From the NCBI GenBank assembly GCA_016196785.1, contig JACPXA010000024.1, forward strand, positions 1 to 7,798: a stretch of DNA of 7,798 nt, given 5' to 3'. This DNA is from Elusimicrobiota bacterium (GTDB lineage: Bacteria; Elusimicrobiota; Elusimicrobia; 2-01-FULL-59-12; JACPXA01). The translations under genes and the position numbers were made by a program. Shown piece after piece: positions 1-5,844 of the stretch (the first letter of the stretch is position 1; each line of letters begins with the position of its first letter). The notes below the pieces were generated by a model. That model made no database searches. It was not told the DNA's origin and saw only the letters and a program-made list of their open reading frames with translations.

Positions 1-2
1 AG

Positions 3-1757
3 GTGCAGATTCGGGGACCCTACGCAGTAACGGGTCTTGGGAATACGCCCAGTCGCCGCCGGGTTTTTGTTTGCCGGCCGATCTCAGCGGAAGAGGAGAC
101 GCCGTGTGCCCGGCGGATTATCGCCGCGCTCGCTCGGCGCGGGACGCCAATGAAACTGGTGTTGTCCCGGCGGGTAGATTTTCCGTTGAGGACCACGTTT
201 TTCAGTCCTTGGAAGTATGGACAGGCGGATCGGATTATCGCGGTCTCGGATGCCGTCCGCCGCGTCTTGCTGAAAGGGGGCGTCTCCGGGGAGCGGGTCG
301 TGATCATCCCTGATGGGGTCGTATCCGAATCGCCAGCGGCCGACCGTACTGATGGGGTCACGTTCCCAAGCGGTTCGCTCCGCACCATGTTGGGCGTTGC
401 GCCAGAAACCTCAGTCGTTGGCATCGTCGCCGCGTTGGCCCCCCATAAGGACTACCCCACCTTCCTTCGCGCGGCCGAACGGGTAGCTGACCAAATCCCC
501 TCGGTCCACTTTGTCATCGTTGGTGAGGGCCATCTGAGAAGCACCCTTGAAGCCGAAGCCAGCCGTCGAGGTCTTGCTTCGCGCGTGCATTTTCTTGGAT
601 TCCGGGAAGATACCCGCCCGCTGATGATAGCCTTCGATGTCGTCGTGTTGTCTTCAAAAGAAGAGGGGTTGGGAAGCGTCTTGCTTGAGGCGATGGCGTT
701 GGGCAAACCCATCGCCGCCACCACCGCCGGGGGCATTCCGGAAGTCGTCGCTGATGGGAAAACCGGGTTACTGGTCCCTCCCCGCGATCCACAGGCGTTA
801 GCTGATGTCATTCTCCGATTGTTGCGTGATTCCACCCTTCGGGAACAGTTGGGGGAAGCTGCCCGCATCGCCGTCCAGCGGTTTTCCGTTGACCGCATGG
901 TGGACGCCACAGAACGGGTCTACGCTGAGATATTGGGTGGAGGTGGGGGCCAGAAGCGTAGCGAACGAAGCCACGCCCACCGCCAGACCGCTTCGAGGGT
1001 GAGTGCGGTGGTCATGACCAAGAATGAGGAACACAATATCGAAGAGTGTCTCAAACGCCTGACTTGGACGGATGAGATCGTCGTCGTAGATGATTGTTCG
1101 ACCGACCGGACCATCGCCGGGGCACGGCGGTTCACCTCGAAGGTGATCCAACACCGCGGGGAAGGGTTCGGGCCACAAAAGCAGTTTGCCATTGACCAGG
1201 CTCAAGGCGAATGGGTGCTCCTTATTGATGCCGATGAACGTGTGAGCCCTGCGTTGGCCGAGGAGATTCGCCGGATATTGGCTCGCGGTTCCCAGGAGGG
1301 TGGGGCGCTCGTGGAAAACGGATTCTTCATCCCATTTCAGTTAGTGTTTTTGGGACGTCGGCTTCGATTTGGTGGCCTAGGTCGGGAACGACACCTGCGG
1401 CTCTTTCGAAAGACAGCGGCTCGGATAGTCTTCCGTCCAGTTCACGAGGAAATCGTCGTCTCTGCGCCGGTGGGGACGCTCTCGTCTTCGATTGAGCATG
1501 AAAGCTATCGGGACCTCAAGGAGTATTGGAGCAAATGCGACTGGTATACCACCCTCGCCGCGCAGGGCCTGCTCGCCGAGGGAGCTCGTGCGCATTGGTG
1601 GGATCGCCTACATGTACCTTGGGAGCTGTTTCGGCGGGTGGTGCTCTATGGGGCATGGCTGGATGGATGGCGGGGATTGGTGTACGCAGGGCTATCAGCG
1701 TATTACGTGTGGCTGAAATATCAGAAGTTGCGCCGGTTGTCTCCCCATGCTCGTTGA
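3..1757 (+). CDS. GT4-GT2 fused glycosyltransferase (LPS core), 5'-partial
   Basis: Two complete glycosyltransferase types are read in one frame. Residues about 45-310 are the C-terminal part of a GT-B, GT4-family enzyme: SRRVDFP and IIAVSDAVRRVL, then the E-x7-E donor-site motif EGLGSVLLE (E221, E229) and GGIPEVV. Residues about 333-584 are a GT-A, GT2-family enzyme resembling WaaE/KdtX core glucosyltransferases: VVMTKNEEHNIEECL, VVVDDCSTDRT, and the metal-binding DADE (D409, D411). Sugar donors and acceptors are not readable; a cytoplasmic-face role in LPS core assembly is inferred from family and neighbours. The join (residues about 311-332) coincides with a dispersed repeat, so two ancestral genes may have been merged; GTG at 999 could once have started the GT2 gene. 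The frame is open to the left edge and only about 50 residues precede SRRVDFP, so much of the GT4 N-terminal domain is missing and the true start is probably outside the window. Confidence 0.85.
   Translation: MQIRGPYAVTGLGNTPSRRRVFVCRPISAEEETPCARRIIAALARRGTPMKLVLSRRVDFPLRTTFFSPWKYGQADRIIAVSDAVRRVLLKGGVSGERVVIIPDGVVSESPAADRTDGVTFPSGSLRTMLGVAPETSVVGIVAALAPHKDYPTFLRAAERVADQIPSVHFVIVGEGHLRSTLEAEASRRGLASRVHFLGFREDTRPLMIAFDVVVLSSKEEGLGSVLLEAMALGKPIAATTAGGIPEVVADGKTGLLVPPRDPQALADVILRLLRDSTLREQLGEAARIAVQRFSVDRMVDATERVYAEILGGGGGQKRSERSHAHRQTASRVSAVVMTKNEEHNIEECLKRLTWTDEIVVVDDCSTDRTIAGARRFTSKVIQHRGEGFGPQKQFAIDQAQGEWVLLIDADERVSPALAEEIRRILARGSQEGGALVENGFFIPFQLVFLGRRLRFGGLGRERHLRLFRKTAARIVFRPVHEEIVVSAPVGTLSSSIEHESYRDLKEYWSKCDWYTTLAAQGLLAEGARAHWWDRLHVPWELFRRVVLYGAWLDGWRGLVYAGLSAYYVWLKYQKLRRLSPHAR
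947..978 (+). repeat. 32-nt dispersed repeat, copy 1 (GT4-GT2 linker)
   Basis: This 32-nt stretch contains CAGAAGCGTAGCGAAC and matches the reverse complement of 7688-7719 at 31 of 32 positions (A versus C at repeat position 22). It lies exactly between the GT4 and GT2 domains and is translated in frame as G-Q-K-R-S-E-R-S-H-A. Flanking GGTGGG and CCCACC allow a hairpin around it. A second frame is also open, while the third meets TAG at 959-961. Confidence 0.85.
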
Positions 1758-2008
1758 GACGTTGCCGTGGGTCGTCGGGGGGGGATTGGCGGTAGGGGCG
1801 TCGCTCCGTTGGAACTGGTGGCGTTGGCCACAGCCTGGGATTCCCGTGTTGATGTATCACCACCTCGGGGCCTGTCCGCTGGGATCGTCAGCCGAACGGA
1901 AACTGTGGGTCAGCCCACGACAATTTCAGCGCCAATTGAGTGCGCTTCAACGGTGGGACTATCAGATCACTTCCCTCTCAGAATTCAGCGATTACCTGGC
2001 ACCGCAGC

Positions 2009-2029
2009 GTTTCGAGGAGGGCCAGAAGC
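2009..2029 (+). repeat. 21-nt repeat border, partial copy 3
   Basis: The 21 nt beginning GTTTCGAGGAGGGCC are identical to the reverse complement of 7709-7729, which is the outer border of the tail copy of the 32-nt repeat. After the shared AGAAGC the sequences part: this copy continues CTAGAACTC into the 169-bp palindromic element. It marks the left edge of the foreign DNA in the deacetylase gene. Confidence 0.8.
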
Positions 2030-2032
2030 CTA

Positions 2033-2201
2033 GAACTCATCCCGAAACCCTCCTCGGGCTGCAGCCTCGGAAGGGCGGCCTGTGGCGGCGTCAGGCTCGC
2101 TCGGCATACCGTTCCGTCGTCAAGTATGCCGTCGCTCGCCTTCCTGGCCTCGGCGCGCCCCCCGAGGCTTCGCTTACCGAGCATGGTTTCGGGATGAGTT
2201 C
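2033..2201. mobile_element. 169-bp palindromic (MITE/REP-like) element
   Basis: The element is bounded by a perfect 17-bp inverted repeat: GAACTCATCCCGAAACC at 2033-2049, with its reverse complement at 2185-2201. Inside, CTCGG continues the pairing after a 3-nt partly mismatched stretch, GCAGCCTCGG (from about 2061) pairs imperfectly with CCGAGGCTTCGC (near 2164), and a central perfect stem CGGCATAC (2102-2109) / GTATGCCG (2124-2131) closes a 14-nt loop. As RNA it would fold into one long imperfect hairpin. It codes for no transposase, so it would be a non-autonomous or domesticated palindrome. It separates the N-terminal half of the deacetylase from VLLTFDDG. No clear target-site duplication is visible, although GAGGAGG occurs outside both ends (2014-2020; as CCTCCTC at 2206-2212). 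Confidence 0.75.
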
Positions 2202-2734
2202 TTGTCCTCCTCACGTTTGATGACGGGTACGCTAGTGTGTATGAAATGGCGTTCCCGTTGCTCAAAGAGTTTGGCGCCCGTGCGGCGGTGTTCCTCGTTG
2301 CCCAAGGTGTAGACCGAGACAACTTTTGGCGGGACGCCCACGCGGAACCTTCGGTCCGCATGCTCACCGGGTCTCAAATTCGGGAGATGCAGCAGGAGGG
2401 GATAGCGTTTGGATGCCACGGCATGACGCATCGGAACCTGCTTCGCTGTAACGATGCGGAGTTACGATACGAAGTGGCCGATAGCAAACGTCGGCTTGAG
2501 GATCGCCTCGGCCGGTCCGTTGACACCTTTGCCTATCCCTTCGGAGCAGGGGCGTTCGATCCCCGTATCCGTGGGGCGGTGGTTCAAGCGGGGTATCGCC
2601 TCGCCTTCGCGATTCGCCAGGGCAAGGCCCATCCAAGCCAAGATCCATTTGCCCTCCATCGTGTATTGATCCGCGGTGATGACACCCGTTTGGACTTCGC
2701 GCTCAATGTCCATCGAGGGAAAGCACGGTTATAA
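2198..2734 (+). pseudogene. Polysaccharide deacetylase, catalytic C-terminal fragment
   Basis: This frame carries the NodB homology (CE4) catalytic core: motif 1 LTFDDGYA (Asp pair at 2219-2224), motif 2 HGMTH with metal-ligand histidines at 2417-2419 and 2429-2431, and motif 3 FAYPFG. Such enzymes hydrolyse N- or O-acetyl groups from polysaccharide using a divalent metal. The frame is blocked upstream by TGA at 2195-2197, inside the inserted element, and there is no usable start codon before TFDDG. The first candidate, GTG at 2237, would lose the catalytic aspartates. A protein made from here alone should therefore be dead, and the gene is best read as disrupted. The stop at 2732-2734 lies two bases before the GT9 start, so downstream genes remain in the same transcription unit. 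A one-base correction within 2198-2217 would rejoin both halves in frame, with the insert translated. Confidence 0.8.
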
Positions 2735-2736
2735 AG

Positions 2737-5055
2737 ATGAAGATCCTTGTTATCCAGATTAAACGCATAGGAGACGTCTTATTGACCACCCCTGCGCTAG
2801 CCGCATTGCGGGGTCAGTTTCCCCAGGCGACCATTGATATCCTAGTGGACCGACGCTGGGCAGAGGTATTGGAAAACCTGCCGATGGTGAGCCATGTCCT
2901 TCCCTACGACACGGAGGCCCCCCTTCGCTGGCTGTGGCGCGTGCATCAGGCTCGGTACGATTGGATCATTGATTTCTTGGGCAACCCGCGGAGCGCCGTC
3001 CTGACCTGGATCAGTGGGGCGTCGCTGCGCGCCGGCTTTCGAGGACGGGGGTGGGGGTGGTGCTACACGCATCGCATTCCCATGCCCACGCAACCGGATT
3101 ACTCTGCGGCGCACAAACTGCGACTCCTGGAGGCGCTGGGGGTCCCGACCCAACAGTCAGGGACCGCCGTGCTCCCGACTGTCGCGTTGACTGACGAAGA
3201 TCGGAGGGTTGTCGAGCAGTTCTTGCAGTCCTGTGGAATCAGCGACGGGGAGCGAATCATCGCGTTGGCCCCCGTTCATCGCCGCCCGTCTCGACAGTGG
3301 CAGCTTGATCACTGTGTCCGATTGGGGGAGCTGTTGGTCACCCGGTGGCAGGCCAAGGTGCTGTGGATCGGCGCTCCTGATGAACAACCGCAGCTCCATC
3401 TCCTCAAGGGCCGAATGCAGGCGCCGTCCTGGGTCGTTCCGCCCATCCGGCTGCGCCAAGCGGCGGCGCTTCTCACACGGTGCGACCTGGTGGTGTCTTC
3501 GGATTCTGGGATCCGGCACCTGGCGGTGGCCGTGGGGACCCCCAGCGTCGCGATCCATGGCCCTGCCCTGCCGATCAACTGGACGCCCCCTCATCCGTCC
3601 CATCGCGCCGTGTACGCTGAAGGACTCTGGTGCCTGGGTTGCGATTTAAACCAGTGTCCTTACCACCATGAATGTATGAGGTGGGTGGACGCCGAACAGG
3701 TCTTCCAAGTCTGCGAGGAGCTGTGCGGGGGAGGAGGACACGAGGGGCTGTCTCGTGGGGACACTCGCTTTGCTAGCTCGCTACACGGTGTCCTCGCCGT
3801 TTCTGATGCTCCCGTTAAGCTCTGTTTGACCCCAGAGGCAACCCCTGCGCCTTCGTCAATTTTCCCCGGCTCGGCCACCGAGGCCCCAGCGACACAGCCC
3901 CTCGATCCTCCTCCCTATGTGGTGGACGATCGGAGACCATTAACGACGGTAAAGACCTCTCGTGTCCTCCAGGGGGTCGCTGCCATCAGTGCCTTCGGGT
4001 ATGGGATAGCGGTCAAAGCGAGGGAGTTGACCTTTACCGCTGGCTGGATTCCCGTTCGTCGCCTGTCTCTCCCCACCTTCTGTGTGGGAAACCTCACCGC
4101 AGGCGGGACGGGGAAGACGCCGACTGTTATCCGGCTCGTTGAGGATCTGTTGCGGTGGGGCCGCCGCCCTGCGGTGCTCAGTCGGGGTTACGGGCGTGCA
4201 GACTCACTCAGACGCTGTCTGGCGGTACGAGATCAACGTGGTCGCTTGCGGTCGATCCAACAGGTGGGTGAAGAGCCATGGCTGATCGCCCGGCGGTTTC
4301 CAGGGGTGCCGGTTGTGGTTGGGAGCGATCGAGCGCGAGCGGCCCACATCGCCATAGCGCAAGCGGCGGTAGACTGTGTGGTTCTGGATGATGGGTTCCA
4401 ACACCACCGGTTGGCCCGCGATCTGGATATCGTGGTGATCAATGCCCTGGATCCGCTCGGTGGGGGGCGGCTCTTGCCTGCGGGGAGGCTTCGGGAACCT
4501 CCGGAGGCGTTGGCACGTGCTGGGTTAGTGGTATTGACGCATGTGGGGCTCGTCACCGCGAGTGACAGGCAAGCCATCAAGGGGAAACTCGCCCCCTATC
4601 TCCGTCCCCACGTGCCAATCATTGAGGCCCATCACGAACCCGTCACGCTCACCCCGCTTGGTGGAGGGGCGAGTCCAACTCTACGTCACGCGGTGGAGGC
4701 GCTTCGTACGCGCGAGGTGATCGCGTGTTCCGCTGTAGGATGCCCAGAAGGGTTTGAACAGACTCTCCAGGGGTTAGGGGCGGTGGTGAGGGAGGCGGTG
4801 CGGTTTCCGGATCATCATTGGATGACACCCAGAGAGTGGGAGGCGGTGATCCGGTTGGCGAGCCCTCGTCGGTGGGTGGTTCTGACCGAGAAAGACGTGT
4901 TCCATGTCCCACCCGGAGCGGTGTCCAGCGCCGCGCATCCGGTGTTCGTGCTCGGCATCGAGTTAGTGATTCAGCAAGGATCTGACCAATGGGAAGCCAT
5001 CATCCGATCGTGTTGTGGAGCGAAGCGCTCCTCGCCCGTAGCTTTGTTGGCGTAA
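2737..5055 (+). CDS. lpxK: GT9 heptosyltransferase-LpxK (lipid A 4'-kinase) fusion
   Basis: Residues 1 to about 330 are a GT9 heptosyltransferase that adds heptose from an ADP-heptose donor to inner core; KILVIQIKRIGDVLLTTPAL resembles WaaQ/WaaF types, and VVSSDSGIRHLAVAVGTPS is the C-terminal nucleotide-sugar site. Residues about 407-772 are tetraacyldisaccharide 4'-kinase LpxK, which phosphorylates the 4' position of lipid A precursor at the inner membrane: P-loop NLTAGGTGKTP with K460, LSRGYGR, and the catalytic LDDGFQHHRL (D551, D552). Both domains have near-normal length and intact motifs. They are usually separate proteins. The linker of about 75 residues (332-406) is rich in Ala, Pro, Ser and Thr and is encoded by hairpin-forming DNA. 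GTG codons at 3919 and 3922 could be relic or alternative lpxK starts. The start ATG follows the deacetylase stop by 2 nt; the 3' end overlaps the next gene by 67 nt. Confidence 0.9.
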   Translation: MKILVIQIKRIGDVLLTTPALAALRGQFPQATIDILVDRRWAEVLENLPMVSHVLPYDTEAPLRWLWRVHQARYDWIIDFLGNPRSAVLTWISGASLRAGFRGRGWGWCYTHRIPMPTQPDYSAAHKLRLLEALGVPTQQSGTAVLPTVALTDEDRRVVEQFLQSCGISDGERIIALAPVHRRPSRQWQLDHCVRLGELLVTRWQAKVLWIGAPDEQPQLHLLKGRMQAPSWVVPPIRLRQAAALLTRCDLVVSSDSGIRHLAVAVGTPSVAIHGPALPINWTPPHPSHRAVYAEGLWCLGCDLNQCPYHHECMRWVDAEQVFQVCEELCGGGGHEGLSRGDTRFASSLHGVLAVSDAPVKLCLTPEATPAPSSIFPGSATEAPATQPLDPPPYVVDDRRPLTTVKTSRVLQGVAAISAFGYGIAVKARELTFTAGWIPVRRLSLPTFCVGNLTAGGTGKTPTVIRLVEDLLRWGRRPAVLSRGYGRADSLRRCLAVRDQRGRLRSIQQVGEEPWLIARRFPGVPVVVGSDRARAAHIAIAQAAVDCVVLDDGFQHHRLARDLDIVVINALDPLGGGRLLPAGRLREPPEALARAGLVVLTHVGLVTASDRQAIKGKLAPYLRPHVPIIEAHHEPVTLTPLGGGASPTLRHAVEALRTREVIACSAVGCPEGFEQTLQGLGAVVREAVRFPDHHWMTPREWEAVIRLASPRRWVVLTEKDVFHVPPGAVSSAAHPVFVLGIELVIQQGSDQWEAIIRSCCGAKRSSPVALLA
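3734..3795. repeat. Tandem hairpin cluster in GT9-LpxK linker
   Basis: GAGGACAC (3734-3741) has its exact inverted copy GTGTCCTC at 3788-3795. Within this, CACGAG (3739-3744) pairs with CTCGTG (3752-3757), a second GGACAC (3759-3764) pairs with GTGTCC (3788-3793), and GCTAGC (3772-3777) is a palindrome. The segment begins right where GT9 homology ends (VCEEL, residues 325-329) and is translated in frame. Its reverse strand (GTGTAGCGAGCTAGCAAAGC) loosely resembles the TAGCGAACGAAGC core of the 32-nt repeat, but this similarity is weak. Confidence 0.5.
4976..4980 (+). promoter_or_regulatory. Ribosome binding site for the acyltransferase
   Basis: AAGGA lies 8 nt before ATG 4989, inside the 3' end of the LpxK coding region. 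It supports ATG 4989 as the acyltransferase start despite the 67-nt overlap with the upstream gene. Confidence 0.55.
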
Positions 5056-5717
5056 TCCAGCGGTTACCCTGGCGGATCGCCTGCCGGGTCGGCAGCGCGG
5101 TGGGCCGGTTGGTGCCGTTCGTGATGCGAGGTCGTCAACAACTGGCCACAGAGAACTTCCGGCAGGCGTTTCCAGACATGGAATCAAAACAGCGCGCCCG
5201 CTGCCTGCGGGCAATGTGGAGTCACCTGGGGCGGGTTGCGGCGGAGTTTACGAAGATCCCTCAATTATGTCCTGAGAACGTTGAGCGATATACCACGTTG
5301 GTTGATTTTTACCATGTGGACCGCGCCTTAGCGCTGGGGCGAGGAGTCATTTTCCTCACCGCGCACTGTGGGAACTGGGAGCTCATGGCCCCGGCGATAG
5401 TCATGAAGGGATATCGCACCGCCGTGGTGGTTCGGCCCCTCCACCATCCGGTGGTGGACCGGATCGTGAATCAGATTCGAGCCAGCCATGGGATTGTCGT
5501 GATCCCGCACCGACAGGCGGTCCGTGAAGGGATTCGCAGGCTCCGACAGAATTGGACGCTTGGCATCCTCATGGAGGGCTGCCATTATCCCGGTGCACAA
5601 CTATCGGGAGGGGGATCGGATTCTGGTCGTCGCACAACCGCCGCTGGAGTTGGACACCTCGTTGCCCGGGGAGCGAGCGGTTCAACTGGATGTGGAACGC
5701 TTCAACCAACTCATTGA
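4989..5717 (+). pseudogene. lpxL: LpxL/HtrB-type lipid A acyltransferase, N-terminal fragment
   Basis: Codons up to about 196 (to about 5575) are a late lipid A acyltransferase of the LpxL/HtrB lysophospholipid acyltransferase family, which adds a secondary acyl chain to Kdo-lipid A or lipid A precursor at the inner membrane. The N-terminus (VIQRLPWRIACRVGSAVGRLVPFV) is a plausible membrane-associated helix, followed by ENFRQAFPDM. The catalytic H-x4-E motif is intact as LTAHCGNWELMAP. The frame then reaches WTLGILMEG, where relatives continue with a DQN- or DHD-like turn and a VPFFG...AAT segment. Here it shifts instead to unrelated glycine- and serine-rich sequence ending at 5717. The rest of the family sequence resumes in another frame at about 5576. 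The preceding AAGGA supports the start. The protein as encoded lacks the C-terminal part of the acyltransferase fold and is probably non-functional. Confidence 0.8.
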
Positions 5718-5844
5718 AACGTGGATCCGAGCGCATCCCGAGCAGTGGCTCTGGGGACACAATCGCTGGAAAGGGCAACCGACGACTCCCCCAGCGGTTT
5801 CGCCTCGTGAGGGACACCGTGAACAGCTTCCCATCGTCCATTGA
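5576..5844 (+). pseudogene. lpxL: LpxL-type acyltransferase, C-terminal fragment
   Basis: In a different frame from the N-terminal part, about 89 codons read AAIIPVHNYREGDRILVVAQ, PPLEL, then FNQLIETWIRAHPEQWLWGHNRWK. This is the normal C-terminal signature of the LpxL/HtrB family, ending with the W-x-H-x-R-W-like tail. Relatives have roughly 30 or more residues between the LGILM strand and this AAIIPV strand, and those are absent. The break therefore looks like an internal deletion of about 100 nt, of length 2 modulo 3, rather than a simple one-base slip. No start codon with a ribosome binding site was seen for independent translation. The stop at 5842-5844 overlaps the ligase start by 26 nt, keeping the operon architecture. 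Confidence 0.78.
5809..5813 (+). promoter_or_regulatory. Ribosome binding site for the O-antigen ligase
   Basis: GAGGG lies 5 nt before GTG 5819. It decides the start of the ligase within a frame that is open much further upstream, where the acyltransferase gene occupies another frame. Confidence 0.55.

Larger units (their letters stand above)
1747..2220 (+). pseudogene. Polysaccharide deacetylase, N-terminal fragment
   Basis: The first about 88 codons are the N-terminal part of a NodB-type (CE4) polysaccharide deacetylase. A hydrophobic stretch (LPWVVGGGLAVGASL) may anchor the protein or serve as a signal. It is followed by the family hallmark IPVLMYHHLG (residues about 32-41) and VSPRQFQRQLSALQRWDYQITSLSEF, which in intact relatives leads within a few residues to the LLTFDDG catalytic motif. 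Here the frame instead enters repeat DNA at about 2009 and reads through it to TGA at 2218-2220, so residues after about 88 are not deacetylase sequence. The ATG overlaps the end of the upstream glycosyltransferase by 11 nt, consistent with translational coupling; no clear Shine-Dalgarno is visible. Without the C-terminal half this fragment should be inactive. A single-base assembly error is an alternative, because the two frames overlap at 2198-2217. Confidence 0.8.

Noticed and set aside
2033..2201. CRISPR array, tRNA or transposase-bearing insertion sequence in the deacetylase insert.
   Set aside because: There are no regularly spaced direct repeats, no tRNA-like fold, and the insert is too short and lacks any transposase-like reading frame.
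2212..2224. RF2-like +1 programmed frameshift at GTT TGA that would rejoin the deacetylase halves and keep the Asp-Asp pair.
   Set aside because: The prfB-type site is CTT TGA C with a Shine-Dalgarno-like stimulator just upstream; neither is present here, and the product would still carry about 65 residues of repeat-derived sequence before its core.
2237..2734. A separate intact gene starting at GTG 2237.
   Set aside because: GTG 2237 lies downstream of the TFDDG motif, so the product would lack the catalytic aspartates; it is the tail of the broken deacetylase.
5017..5031. GGAGCG/CGCTCC hairpin near the acyltransferase start as a regulatory element.
   Set aside because: A 6-bp stem with a 3-nt loop after the start codon is common in GC-rich DNA and nothing else supports a role.
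5552..5818. Extension of the O-antigen ligase frame upstream to 5552.
   Set aside because: The upstream part is another-frame reading of the acyltransferase C-terminal sequence and has no membrane character; GTG 5819 has a ribosome binding site.
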